Source: Halomontanus rarus (GTDB lineage Archaea > Halobacteriota > Halobacteria > Halobacteriales > Natrialbaceae). From it: DNA of 64,000 nt. Both the position numbers and the translations under genes were made by a program. A model generated the notes under the pieces. It did not search any database, was not told where the DNA came from, and saw only the letters and a list, made by a program, of their open reading frames with translations. The stretch covers positions 3,596,001 to 3,660,000 of the forward strand of contig NZ_CP071597.1 of assembly GCF_017357405.1 (NCBI RefSeq), given 5' to 3'. Positions 36,067-45,032 of this stretch are shown here, piece after piece (position 1 is the first letter of the stretch; every line of letters starts with the position of its first letter).

Positions 36067-36803
36067 CCGTGGTCGTCCTCAAACTCGGCGGCAGCGTCGT
36101 CACGGACAAGGATCGACCGGAGACCCTCGACGGCGAAGCCCTCGAGCGGGCGGTTGATGCGGTGGCGGGCGTCGACAGCGACGCGGAGCTCGTCGTCGTT
36201 CACGGCGGTGGAAGTTTCGGTCACCACAACGCGAGTGAACACGGAGTCAGTACGACCGAGGGTACGCACGACGCCGGCGCGGCGCTCGCGATCCACGGCG
36301 CGATGAAAACGCTCAACGGCTTCGTCCTCCGGCGATTGCTCGAGCGGGACGTAAACGCGGTCCCAGTGCATCCGTTCTCTGTGGCCCACCGTGACCGTAC
36401 AGGAGAGTTGACTCTCCCGACGGGCCAGATCCGGACGATGCTCGAGGAAGGGTTCGTTCCCGTACTTCACGGCGATCTGGTCGCCCACGCGGGTGAAGGG
36501 GCGACGGTCGTCAGTGGGGACGAACTCGTCGCCGGCCTCGCGAGCGACCTCGAGGCGGACCGTGTTGGCCTCTGTTCGACGGTTCCCGGCGTTCTCGACG
36601 GCGACGAACGGGTGATCGAACGGATCGTCGCGTACGAGGACGTCGAATCGGTGCTCGGGGGGAGCGAGTCGACCGACGTCACCGGCGGAATGGCCGCGAA
36701 GGTACGGGCGTTGCTCGCGCTCGAGGCGTCGGCGTCGATTTTCGGTCTCGAGGATCTGGACGAGTTCCTCGCGGGCGGTGAACCGGGAACGACCGTCGAG
36801 TGA
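36063..36803 (+). CDS. ipk: isopentenyl phosphate kinase
   Basis: 246 residues. Converts isopentenyl phosphate to isopentenyl diphosphate, the final step of the archaeal alternative mevalonate route. Amino-acid-kinase fold: VLKLGGSVVTDKDRPETLD, LVVVHGGGSFGHHNA with the diagnostic active-site His, VPVLHGDLVAH, VVSGDELVAGLA, TDVTGGMAAKV. Coupled to mvk by a four-base overlap. Confidence 0.96.
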   Translation: MTVVVLKLGGSVVTDKDRPETLDGEALERAVDAVAGVDSDAELVVVHGGGSFGHHNASEHGVSTTEGTHDAGAALAIHGAMKTLNGFVLRRLLERDVNAVPVHPFSVAHRDRTGELTLPTGQIRTMLEEGFVPVLHGDLVAHAGEGATVVSGDELVAGLASDLEADRVGLCSTVPGVLDGDERVIERIVAYEDVESVLGGSESTDVTGGMAAKVRALLALEASASIFGLEDLDEFLAGGEPGTTVE

Positions 36804-36878
36804 GCGCTCGCTGGACGATGGTCAGATAGTAGCACTGAGTGCCAGTGCACGCCCGGAACGACCGTTGTGTGATCGGAT

Positions 36879-37031
36879 GTACAGTGGTACCCACAGTTCT
36901 CCGGCGAGCAACGACCGCGGCTCGCCATCGTCATCGCCATCGCGAGCGCGCTCGCGGTTGAACCGTACCTGATCGTCTGTGACGAACCGGTCTCGGCGAT
37001 GGGCGTGAGCGTGTCGGCGCAGATTTCTGGG
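36879..37031 (+). pseudogene. fossil fragment of an oligopeptide-type ABC transporter ATPase
   Basis: In one frame the sequence reads [20 protein letters not shown], then [27 protein letters not shown]. This matches the ABC signature (F/LSGGQRQR), the Walker B stretch ([19 protein letters not shown]) and the spacing of Dpp/Opp-type ATPases. A stop (TGA) lies just upstream, no Walker A is present, and the similarity ends abruptly after QI. Several conserved residues have changed (GG to GE, QRI to PRL, LD to MG). It is therefore a decaying internal fragment; no permease or binding-protein gene is nearby. Confidence 0.75.
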
Positions 37032-37094
37032 ACCGGCCGGCGTCGAACGTGCAGTGTGTGGCGCGTGTTCACTCGCGGTCAGTAACCCACTGCG

Positions 37095-37308
37095 TTTTTA
37101 ACATCGCGGTGTGTACGTGAGACTAGCGAGACCCGCGGGCAAGTGCGTTCGGGCCTCACGGCGGTGCTGTGAGGTGTTTCGGGACGTCCCCCGAGCGCAT
37201 AGCGGGATCGAGGTGGCCGACGCGCTGTAAGACGCCGGGGCCGCAAACCGGGAGTCCGCGGACCGTTTCGATGAGAGTCCACAAAACGCGGCTTTCAGTG
37301 CTACAATC
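37095..37308 (+). ncRNA. structured leader or small RNA upstream of RNase J
   Basis: No open frame fits this G/C-rich interval. TTTTTAA (37095-37101) is a good TATA box. Downstream, nested complementary segments build a long rod: CCCGC (37132-37136)/GCGGG (37202-37206), GTGCG (37143-37147)/CGCAT (37196-37200, one G-U), TCGGG (37149-37153)/CCCGA (37190-37194), CCTCAC (37154-37159)/GTGAGG (37169-37174), plus GGGACGTCCC (37181-37190). Another self-complementary block GTCCGCGGAC is at 37254-37263. It may be a 5' leader that controls the RNase J mRNA or a separate RNA. Base pairing was found by eye and no known RNA family was recognised. Confidence 0.5.
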
Positions 37309-38661
37309 ATGGAAATCGAAATTGCAACGATAGGCGGTTACGAAGAAGTCGGACGGCAGATGACCGCCGTTCGCGCGGGAGACGACGTCGTCATCTTCGA
37401 CATGGGGCTGAACCTCTCGCAGGTTCTCATTCACGATAACGTCGAGACAGAGCGGATGCACAGCCTCGACCTGATCGACATGGGCGCGATTCCGGACGAC
37501 CGGATCATGTCCGACCTCGAGGGCGACGTGCAGGCGATCGTGCCGACTCACGGTCACTTAGACCACATCGGCGCCATCTCCAAGCTGGCCCACCGGTACG
37601 ACGCGCCGGTCGTCGCGACGCCGTTCACCATCGAACTCGTCAAACAGCAGATCGAGGGCGAGCAGAAGTTCGGCGTCGACAACGATCTGATCAAGATGGA
37701 TCCCGGCGAGACGATGTCCATCGGCGACAGCGGACAGGTCGACCTCGAGTTCGTGAACGTAACCCACTCGATCATCGACGCGATCAACCCGGTCCTTCAC
37801 ACGCCCGAGGGCGCTGTCGTCTACGGACTCGACAAACGGATGGACCACACGCCGGTCATCGGCGACCCGATCGACATGGAGCGCTTCCGCGAGATCGGCC
37901 GCGAGGGCAACGGCGTCCTCTGTTACATCGAGGACTGTACCAACGCGAACAAGAAGGGTCGAACGCCCTCCGAGAACGTCGCTCGAGAGCACCTCCGGGA
38001 CGTCCTCTACAGCATGGAGGACTACGACGGCGGTATCGTCGCCACCACCTTCTCCTCACACATCGCCCGCGTGAAGAGCCTCGTCGAGTTCGCCGACGAC
38101 ATCGGTCGCCAGCCCGTGTTGTTGGGTCGGTCGATGGAGAAGTACTCCGGCACCGCCGAGCGACTCGACTTCGTCGACTTCCCGACCGACCTCGGGATGT
38201 TCGGTCACCGCAAGTCCGTCGACCGCACGTTCAAACGCATCATGAACGAGGGCAAGGAGAACTTCTTGCCCGTCGTCACGGGTCACCAGGGCGAACCGCG
38301 CGCGATGCTCACGCGGATGGCCCGCGGCGAAACGCCCTACGAACTCGACAACGGCGACAAGGTCGTCTTCTCCGCTCGCGTCATCCCCGAGCCGACAAAC
38401 GAGGGCCAGCGCTACCAGGCTGAAAAACTCCTCGGCATGCAGGGCGCTCGCATCTACGACGACATCCACGTCTCGGGCCATCTCTGTCAGGAGGGCCACT
38501 ATGAGATGCTCGATGCCCTCCAGCCACAGAATATCGTTCCCGCCCACCAAGACCTCAAAGGTCTCTCGGGATACGTCAACCTCTGTGAGAGCGAAGGGTA
38601 CAAGATGGGCCGCGACCTCCACGTCACGCGCAACGGGAACCTAATTCAGTTAGTCGAGTGA
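37309..38661 (+). CDS. rnj: ribonuclease J (beta-CASP metallo-RNase)
   Basis: 450 residues. Metallo-beta-lactamase/beta-CASP nuclease; archaeal RNase J is a 5'-to-3' exoribonuclease in RNA turnover. Visible: [29 protein letters not shown], the zinc motif [73 protein letters not shown], and [16 protein letters not shown] with PAHQDLKGL. It follows the structured leader listed above and is one base from idsA. Confidence 0.95.
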   Translation: MEIEIATIGGYEEVGRQMTAVRAGDDVVIFDMGLNLSQVLIHDNVETERMHSLDLIDMGAIPDDRIMSDLEGDVQAIVPTHGHLDHIGAISKLAHRYDAPVVATPFTIELVKQQIEGEQKFGVDNDLIKMDPGETMSIGDSGQVDLEFVNVTHSIIDAINPVLHTPEGAVVYGLDKRMDHTPVIGDPIDMERFREIGREGNGVLCYIEDCTNANKKGRTPSENVAREHLRDVLYSMEDYDGGIVATTFSSHIARVKSLVEFADDIGRQPVLLGRSMEKYSGTAERLDFVDFPTDLGMFGHRKSVDRTFKRIMNEGKENFLPVVTGHQGEPRAMLTRMARGETPYELDNGDKVVFSARVIPEPTNEGQRYQAEKLLGMQGARIYDDIHVSGHLCQEGHYEMLDALQPQNIVPAHQDLKGLSGYVNLCESEGYKMGRDLHVTRNGNLIQLVE

Positions 38662-38662
38662 T

Positions 38663-39721
38663 ATGACAACTCCAGAGGCACGCGAACAGGCTGTACTCGA
38701 GGCGGTCGGAAAGCGCCGCGAGCAGGTCAACGAGGCGATCCCCGAAGAGCTCCCGATCCAGCGACCCGAACGGCTCTACGAGGCCTCGCGGTACCTGCTC
38801 GACGCCGGCGGGAAACGCCTTCGACCGACCGTATTGCTCACGACCGCCGAGGCGCTCGCAGACGTCGAACCGCTCTCGGTCGACTACCGGGAGTTTCCGG
38901 ATCTCGGTGACGAGAACGACGACACGATCGACGTGATGGCCGGCGCCGTCAGCGTCGAGGTCATCCAATCGTTCACCCTGATTCACGACGACATCATGGA
39001 CGACGACGACCTTCGTCGCGGTGTTCCCGCCGTCCACAAGGAGTACGACCTCGAGACGGCGATCCTCGCGGGCGACACGCTCTACTCGAAGGCGTTCGAG
39101 ATCATGCTCGAGACTGGTGCCCCCGCCGATCGGCTCGTCGACGCCCTCGAGATTCTCGCGACGACCTGTACGAAGATTTGCGAGGGCCAGTCGCTCGACG
39201 TGAGTTTCGAGCAACGCGGGGACGTGACGACAGACGAGTACCTCGAGATGATCGAGCAAAAGACGGCCGTGCTGTACGCGGCCGCCGCGTGTCTCCCGGC
39301 AGTCCTGCTGGGTGCCGACGACGAGACGATCGAGGCGCTCTACGGCTACGGGCTCGACGTGGGACGGGCGTTCCAGATTCAAGACGACGTGCTAGATCTG
39401 ACGGTCCCGAGCGAGCAACTCGGCAAACAGCGGGGCAGCGATCTCGTCGAGAACAAGCAGACGTTGATCACCGTCCACGCCCGCGAACAGGGCGTCGACG
39501 TAGCCGATCTAGTCGATACGACCACGGTCGAGAACGTCACCGAGGCGGAGATCGACGACGCCGTCGCCGTCCTCGAGGAGAGCGGGTCGATCGAGTACGC
39601 CAACGGGACTGCCCGCGATCTCGTCGCCCGCGGCAAGGACCGACTCGAGGTCGTCCCCGACAACGAGGCTCGTGACCTGCTGTTCGACATCGCAGATTAC
39701 CTGATCGAGCGCGGGTACTGA
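38663..39721 (+). CDS. idsA: geranylgeranyl/farnesyl diphosphate synthase
   Basis: 352 residues. Trans-prenyltransferase making C15/C20 chains for archaeal lipids. First Asp-rich motif SFTLIHDDIMDDDDLRRGVP, second QIQDDVLDLTVPSEQLGKQR G, with GGKRLRPTVLLTTAEAL near the N-terminus. It follows rnj by one base, so the two are co-transcribed, and it completes the isoprenoid set begun by mvk and ipk. Chain length cannot be decided by reading; archaeal homologues make GGPP. Confidence 0.95.
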   Translation: MTTPEAREQAVLEAVGKRREQVNEAIPEELPIQRPERLYEASRYLLDAGGKRLRPTVLLTTAEALADVEPLSVDYREFPDLGDENDDTIDVMAGAVSVEVIQSFTLIHDDIMDDDDLRRGVPAVHKEYDLETAILAGDTLYSKAFEIMLETGAPADRLVDALEILATTCTKICEGQSLDVSFEQRGDVTTDEYLEMIEQKTAVLYAAAACLPAVLLGADDETIEALYGYGLDVGRAFQIQDDVLDLTVPSEQLGKQRGSDLVENKQTLITVHAREQGVDVADLVDTTTVENVTEAEIDDAVAVLEESGSIEYANGTARDLVARGKDRLEVVPDNEARDLLFDIADYLIERGY

Positions 39722-39750
39722 GACGCGGTCGGTCGTCGGTTCCGTCCCGT

Positions 39751-39760
39751 CTTTCTTTTC
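39751..39760 (+). terminator. T-rich terminator after idsA
   Basis: CTTTCTTTTC begins 30 bases after the idsA stop, with two T-runs on the coding strand; a plausible end of the rnj-idsA transcript. Confidence 0.4.
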
Positions 39761-39845
39761 ACACGCAGTTTGGATCCGAGTTCGAACGTCGAAACGGCGA
39801 TTTGGGGGCGTTTCGAGACAAAATTCAGGCCTTTCAGGCTGGTGT

Positions 39846-39866
39846 ACGTCACCGCACACGTGACGT
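39846..39866. promoter_or_regulatory. inverted repeat ACGTCAC-n7-GTGACGT
   Basis: Perfect 7-base arms around a 7-base spacer, 21 bases in all, in the gap before the lipoprotein gene. The size suits a dimeric regulator. No gene for such a regulator is adjacent, and no TATA box could be tied to it with confidence. Confidence 0.4.
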
Positions 39867-40018
39867 TACGAGTAGTCATCGTGTTCTATCAACCGCACCG
39901 AATTCACGTCTGATGACGGAGACCGGCAATGGCAGAAGACCTATCCCACGTCCAGAGAGACCGAGTGGTATGTTGTCCGGCCCTCGCGCACGGACGATCG
40001 GACGTGATCGGTGATATC

Positions 40019-42124
40019 GTGCCATCCAACAACGCTCCCGCGATCGATCGTCGAACCCTTCTCGCGTCCCTCGCCGGAACAGTGGCGCTCGCGGGCTGTT
40101 CGGCCTTCGAACAGGGCGAAGACGGCGATACGATGGCGCTGGCGGACGACCGAGCCCGCGAGCTCGCAGAGCGGTTCGCACCGACGCTGTACTTCGACGA
40201 GCACGAGCAGTGGTTCCCGACCGATCCTCGACCCTACGCGACCGATCGGGACGGAGAGACCGTGGTCGACGGGTTTGCCGCCTTCGACGGCTACACCGAA
40301 CAGTCCGGACGGTCCGACGGACCGCCGACCCCGACGCTGTTCTACCACGCGGTTCGATACGAAGACTCGCCACTGGCCGTCGTTCAGTACTGGTACTACT
40401 CCGCCTTCGATCAGTTCACGACTAACTTCCACTGGCACGACTGGGAGGTACTGCACGTTTTCGTCGATACCGACTCCGGTGACCCGCAGCTGTTCGTCGC
40501 TAGCTCTCACTCCGGGGCCGTGCCCAACAACGAGTTCCTCGACCCCGAACCCGACCGAGTACCGCGGATTCTCTCGGAACTGGGATCGCACTCGAGTGCG
40601 CTGTCGATCAACGACGTCGCAGACCGATTCCAGCGGCTTCCGATCGACGGCACGTTCGCGGATATCACCAACAGCGCGGTCGAGGGTATCGAAGACTTCG
40701 CCAATGTCCCGGTAGCGTACGGCCTTCCCCGGGACGAAGGGTCGCGGCTGCCGTACCTCGTTCCGGAACTGGACGGCGTCCCCATCTACGACCACGAGCG
40801 GCTCCCGTCAGTCGATCGGGAGGACCTCGTTACCGACGACCTGACGGTGCGCTCGTTCGCCGACCTCTCGTCGCCGCCGGGGGACCTGCCCGGGCGAGCG
40901 ACGGGATTGGTCTTCCAGCACGCGGGTCGCGACGCGGACGCCGACGTCGAGTACGAACTCGTCCCGTCGAGCGAACTCGAACACGTCGCGGAATTTACGG
41001 GGCCACAGCTCAGCTTCGAGTTCGCCGTTCCGGAATTCGCCGAGGACGCCATCGCAAATCACATCACGACCACGGGCGTCCCGTGGGATCAGCCCCGATA
41101 CGACGGGCCGGCCGCGGACATCTCCGACCCGAATCACCGCATCGCACTGGCCGACCGGTACGATGTCATCGGCGAGCCGGCACCGATCAACACCGTCGTC
41201 ATCGGCGTCACGGAAGCGATCACGTCCGACGACGCTCCCGAAAACGAGGGGCTGACCACCCGGAAGCTCCCGGTCGAAGCGGTGGCGCTGCTGGAGAGCG
41301 AGCCCGAGGCCGTCCCGACGTTCGGCGGCGTTGCGGTCGTACAGAACGTCCCGGAGGGCGAGCACCGGTTGACGGTGAACGGCCCCGGCGTCGAACCCCA
41401 CAGCGAGACCGTCGCGGTCGCGGACGACGACGAGCCGACGCCAGCCGGTGTCGACGGCGAGGTGCCGCTGGTCGCCCGCGAGAACGCGACGAAGCTCGAA
41501 GTGGATACCGAAGGAACGGACGCCGAACTGACCGACCTCGTCGTCGAGGACGACTTCGCCGGCCAACTCTACGACGCGCCGCTCTCCGGTCCGGACGCGG
41601 TGTACGTCCACCGGAACGGGGCCTACACGACCGAGGTCAGGGACGCCGACGACGAGATCGGTGCCTTCCGGGTCAACCCTGCCGACGAAGCGCGGGTCCG
41701 GATCGACGAGCCGCGGACGGGGAAGGGGCCACTCGCCGAGTACCTCGCCGACGTGGCCGAGGAGACCAGCGCGGCCGTGGCAGCTGTCGCCGATCACGGT
41801 GACGGCGACGAGAGTGACACTACCCCCGATACCCAGTCCAACGGCGACAGCAGTGGCAATTCGGGCAACGCCGTCGGCGGCCTCGCTCGAGCACTGGAGG
41901 CCGTCGCCGAGGCCGCCCGACGCGCGGCCGACCGGGCCGCCGACGGCGATCGGGGTCGGGCTGATCGGAGCCTCGCGAACGTCCGTGATCGTCTCGATCA
42001 CGTCGAGACTCGACTCGCCGAGGCGAGCGAGAACCTGCCGGACGACATCGAGCGGGCGACGGACCGCCGACTCGAGCAGTCACGCAGACGATCCGAGCAG
42101 GCCCGGGATGCAGAGAAGCTCTGA
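40019..42124 (+). CDS. large Tat lipoprotein with Vps62-like domain and helical tail
   Basis: 701 residues from GTG 40019. This start leaves a normal signal: IDRRTLLASLAGTVALAGCS, twin Arg followed by a lipobox with Cys (residue about 28). Residues 60-300 resemble Vps62-related proteins: RFAPTLYFDEHEQWFPTDPR, YWYYSAFDQ, HWHDWEVLHVFVD. The middle holds Ig-like strand-rich parts. The C-terminal ~120 residues are a Ser/Asn linker then a long charged helix (LDHVETRLAEASENLPDDIE). It should be anchored outside the cell membrane. Function unknown. The open frame runs further up to 39929, but a lipobox would then be too far from the N-terminus. Confidence 0.75.
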   Translation: MPSNNAPAIDRRTLLASLAGTVALAGCSAFEQGEDGDTMALADDRARELAERFAPTLYFDEHEQWFPTDPRPYATDRDGETVVDGFAAFDGYTEQSGRSDGPPTPTLFYHAVRYEDSPLAVVQYWYYSAFDQFTTNFHWHDWEVLHVFVDTDSGDPQLFVASSHSGAVPNNEFLDPEPDRVPRILSELGSHSSALSINDVADRFQRLPIDGTFADITNSAVEGIEDFANVPVAYGLPRDEGSRLPYLVPELDGVPIYDHERLPSVDREDLVTDDLTVRSFADLSSPPGDLPGRATGLVFQHAGRDADADVEYELVPSSELEHVAEFTGPQLSFEFAVPEFAEDAIANHITTTGVPWDQPRYDGPAADISDPNHRIALADRYDVIGEPAPINTVVIGVTEAITSDDAPENEGLTTRKLPVEAVALLESEPEAVPTFGGVAVVQNVPEGEHRLTVNGPGVEPHSETVAVADDDEPTPAGVDGEVPLVARENATKLEVDTEGTDAELTDLVVEDDFAGQLYDAPLSGPDAVYVHRNGAYTTEVRDADDEIGAFRVNPADEARVRIDEPRTGKGPLAEYLADVAEETSAAVAAVADHGDGDESDTTPDTQSNGDSSGNSGNAVGGLARALEAVAEAARRAADRAADGDRGRADRSLANVRDRLDHVETRLAEASENLPDDIERATDRRLEQSRRRSEQARDAEKL

Positions 42125-42185
42125 CAGACCACCGACGAAATCGACACCGCGGCAGTTTTGACTCGGGGGCGAAAACCACCTTCCA

Positions 42186-43955
42186 ATGAATGACGAGTTG
42201 CGAGAGCGCGTCGAGCGGGAGGCCGAAAAGCACGCGCTGTTGAACGCCGTGAAACACGAGAGCGACGCCAACGTCGGGGCCGTGATGGGGCCGCTGATGG
42301 GCGAGAATCCGGACTTTCGCGAGCACGCCGACGCCGTCCCCGGCGTCGTCGGTGGCGTCGTCGGTCGGGTCAACGACCTCGAGTACGAGGACAAGCGAGC
42401 GCGACTCGAGGAGCTCGCACCAGAGGAGTTAGCGGAGATCGAAGCCGAGGACGAGGAAGACGAACACGACCTGCCGGATCTGTCCAATGCCGACGACTAC
42501 GACGAGGTGCGGATGCGGTGTGCGCCCAATCCGAACGGTCCGTGGCACATCGGTCACGCCCGGATGCCCGCCGTCATCGGCACCTACGAGGAACGGTACG
42601 ACGGCTGGTTTTGCGTCCGCTTCGACGACACCGACCCCGAGACGAAGCGGCCCGACCTCGAGGCCTACGACCAGATCATCAGGGATATCGAGTATCTCGG
42701 CTTCGAACCGGACGAAGTGTACAGGGCCAGCGATCGGGTCGAGACCTACTACGACCACGCCCGCGAACTGATCGAGATGGACGGCGCCTACACCTGCTCG
42801 TGTTCCGGCGAGGAGTTCTCGGAGTTGAAAAACGCCGGCGAGCCGTGTCCCCACCGGGACAAGGACCGCGAAACCACGCTCGAGGAGTTCGACGCCATGA
42901 TAGCGGGGGCCTACGAGAGCGGCGAGATGGTCCTCCGGGTGAAGACCGACATCGAGCACAAGAACCCCGCGCTGCGCGACTGGGTGGCCTTCCGCATGAT
43001 CGACACGCCCCACCCGCGGGAGGAGGCCGGCGAGTACCGCTGCTGGCCGATGCTCGACTTCCAGTCCGGCGTGGACGATCACCTGCTGGAGATCACCCAC
43101 ATCATCCGCGGGATCGACCTGCAGGACTCCGCCAAGCGCCAGCGGTTCGTCTACGACTACTTCGACTGGGAGTACCCCGAGGTCGTCCACTGGGGCCACG
43201 TCCAGCTCGACGAGTACGACGTGAAGATGTCCACCTCTCGCATTCAGGAACTCATCCAGGGCGGTGAACTCGCGGGCTGGGACGATCCGCGCGCCCCGAC
43301 GGTGATGAGCCTCCGCCGGCGCGGCATCCGCGGCGAGGCGATCACCGAGGCGATGATCGGGCTCGGAACGTCGACCAGCGACGTCGACCTCGCGATGAGT
43401 TCGATCTACGCGAACAACCGCGACCTGATCGACGAGGAGACCGACCGACGCTTTCTCGTCCGCGACGGCACCGAACTCTCGCTGGCCGGCGACGCGCCCA
43501 CCGAGGCGAACCCGCCGCTGCACCCCAACCACGAGGACCGCGGCGTCCGCGAGATTCCCGCCGGCGACAGCGTCCTGCTCGAGCCCGACGACCTGCCGGC
43601 CCGAGAGGAGCGCATCTGGCTGAAGGGGCTGGGCTGTTTCCGCTATACGCGCGACGCGTTGCAGTACACTGGCGACGATATCGACGTCGTTCGCGACGGC
43701 GAAGTCGACGTGATCCACTGGGTTCCCGCCGCCGAGAGCGTCCCCGTTCGACTCCGGACGATGGACGGCGACGTGGAGGGACGAGCCGAACCCGACGTGG
43801 CCGACCTCGAGTCCGACGATATGGTCCAGTTCGAACGCGTCGGGTTCGCGCGGATCGATAGCGTGGCGCCGCGCGCCACGGACGACACGAGCGGACGAAG
43901 TCCACGAGACCGCCACGAAGACGGCGAGACCGTCGCGTATTACGCGCATCCCTAA
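42186..43955 (+). CDS. gltX: glutamyl-tRNA synthetase, archaeal type
   Basis: 589 residues. Class I synthetase that loads Glu on tRNA-Glu and, in archaea lacking GlnRS, also on tRNA-Gln. An archaeal N-terminal extension with acidic run (EIEAEDEEDEHDLPDL) precedes RCAPNPNGPWHIGHARMPA (HIGH motif) and FDDTDPETKRP. Later come LLEITHIIRGIDL and the DVKMSTSRI signature, then the beta-barrel anticodon domain of the archaeal/GlnRS-like type. tRNA-Glu(CTC) is encoded 12 kb away. Confidence 0.95.
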   Translation: MNDELRERVEREAEKHALLNAVKHESDANVGAVMGPLMGENPDFREHADAVPGVVGGVVGRVNDLEYEDKRARLEELAPEELAEIEAEDEEDEHDLPDLSNADDYDEVRMRCAPNPNGPWHIGHARMPAVIGTYEERYDGWFCVRFDDTDPETKRPDLEAYDQIIRDIEYLGFEPDEVYRASDRVETYYDHARELIEMDGAYTCSCSGEEFSELKNAGEPCPHRDKDRETTLEEFDAMIAGAYESGEMVLRVKTDIEHKNPALRDWVAFRMIDTPHPREEAGEYRCWPMLDFQSGVDDHLLEITHIIRGIDLQDSAKRQRFVYDYFDWEYPEVVHWGHVQLDEYDVKMSTSRIQELIQGGELAGWDDPRAPTVMSLRRRGIRGEAITEAMIGLGTSTSDVDLAMSSIYANNRDLIDEETDRRFLVRDGTELSLAGDAPTEANPPLHPNHEDRGVREIPAGDSVLLEPDDLPAREERIWLKGLGCFRYTRDALQYTGDDIDVVRDGEVDVIHWVPAAESVPVRLRTMDGDVEGRAEPDVADLESDDMVQFERVGFARIDSVAPRATDDTSGRSPRDRHEDGETVAYYAHP

Positions 43956-44016
43956 CACCGTTTAAAATCGGGTTCTGTTCGTTTCTCGTTCTCTCTCACT
44001 CCCGGTCTCGTTCTTG

Positions 44017-44046
44017 CTCTCACTCTCACTCTCACTCTCACTCTTA
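44017..44046. repeat. five tandem CTCTCA-type hexamers
   Basis: Four exact CTCTCA copies plus CTCTTA between gltX and the small Cys protein gene. In another minus-strand frame this would read Ser-Glu repeats, but no gene uses it. Simple-sequence repeat. Confidence 0.6.
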
Positions 44047-44061
44047 CTCCCGGTCTCGGGA

Positions 44062-44253
44062 CTACTCGCCGTCGTCTCTCTGTCCACGCTCGAGGAGGTC
44101 CGTGCCCTCGGGAAGCGGATCGGCGACGACCCCGTCCTGACGACCGAGGACGCGGGCGTGGGCCGCACAGACCAGCTCGTTGTCCGCCCAGGGGATGTGT
44201 AACTCGACTGCGACGGGACGGTTGCAGTCGGGTTCGGCGCACTCTCTTTCCAT
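44062..44253 (-). CDS. 63-residue Cys-containing micro-protein
   Basis: MERECAEPDCNRPVAVELHI then PWADNELVCAAHARVLGR, followed by a polar tail. Cys-x4-Cys plus a later Cys-x2-His (CAAH) can hold a zinc ion. Codon use is like the neighbours. I have the impression of related short haloarchaeal proteins (AEPDCNRPA... pattern) but no named function. It stands alone, converging on gltX and 60 bases downstream (same strand) of the DUF456 gene. Confidence 0.7.
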   Translation of the reverse strand: MERECAEPDCNRPVAVELHIPWADNELVCAAHARVLGRQDGVVADPLPEGTDLLERGQRDDGE

Positions 44254-44314
44254 GGTCGTCGTTCGGTCCGGCGTCGATTCAGTGTTTGCACGCCTTGCGC
44301 GCGTTGACCGAGCG

Positions 44315-44800
44315 TCACAGCACGAAGACGACCACGACGAACCCGAGGAAGATCGTCACCGTCAGCAACACCTGCACCGCCGTCGAGGCGAGCACGCCGA
44401 CGCTGGCGTAGAAGGCGGCTCGACTGCTGGTCTCGAGGTCGCCGTTGCGAACGAACTCCACGAGGAAGACGGTACCGAACAGGCCGACGACGAGGCCGAC
44501 CGGGCCGGTGACCACCAGCAACACCATGGCGACGACGACGGCGATCGCGGTCGTCGTCCAGGAGGCGCCGCCGTACCGGGCGGAACTCGCGCCGGCGAAG
44601 AACTCGACGAAGACGGTACAGAGGCCCAGAAATAGGAAGGCGAGCATCGCGACCGTTCCCGGTTCTGTGAACCCGGTATGCCACCAGTAGAGGAGGAGTC
44701 CCGACAGCGAGAGGAGGCCGCCGGGAACCAGCGGAACCACCGTTCCAGCGACACCGCCGACGAGCAATGCGACGGCCAGGATCGTGATCGCGTCGACCAT
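44315..44800 (-). CDS. DUF456-like membrane protein
   Basis: 161 residues from ATG 44800, with about five helices. MVDAITILAVALLVGGVAGT VVPLVPGGLL includes the PxxPG turn typical of DUF456. Then TVAMLAFLFLGLCTVFVEFF AG, a short loop ARYGGASW, and AIAVVVAMVLLVVTGPVGLV VGLFGTVFLVEF with the second Gly-Pro turn. Function unknown; small integral membrane family. The frame stays open to 44854, but the ATG at 44800 gives the normal N-terminus. Confidence 0.82.
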   Translation of the reverse strand: MVDAITILAVALLVGGVAGTVVPLVPGGLLSLSGLLLYWWHTGFTEPGTVAMLAFLFLGLCTVFVEFFAGASSARYGGASWTTTAIAVVVAMVLLVVTGPVGLVVGLFGTVFLVEFVRNGDLETSSRAAFYASVGVLASTAVQVLLTVTIFLGFVVVVFVL

Positions 44801-45032
44801 AGGACAGCGAATGATCGGTATCGGTATAGGCGTACTGCCTGTGTTCGTGTTCACCGGAGTCCGCTCGAGCCGTCGTACTCGTCTCTTGCGGAGGATCGAC
44901 TTCGGCGCTGTGAGTTTCGGCCGGGAATATCTACCGCATCGCTCTCTCGAGTCGACCGCGCACCGGGCGACGATTCAGTTCCGAACGATTCTGCGAACGG
45001 TGGCTTGAAGTGATGTGCATCTACTATCATGT

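Noticed and set aside
37132..37263. H/ACA guide RNA in the RNase J leader
   Set aside because: I looked for a pseudouridylation pocket with flanking guides and an ANA box after each stem. The rod has at most one unpaired base on its 3' side at the relevant place, and I found no convincing complementarity to the 23S regions I could recall. Left as an unclassified structured RNA.
42429..43958. 509-codon open frame antisense to gltX
   Set aside because: Same cause; the plus strand carries a complete GluRS with HIGH and KMSTS motifs.
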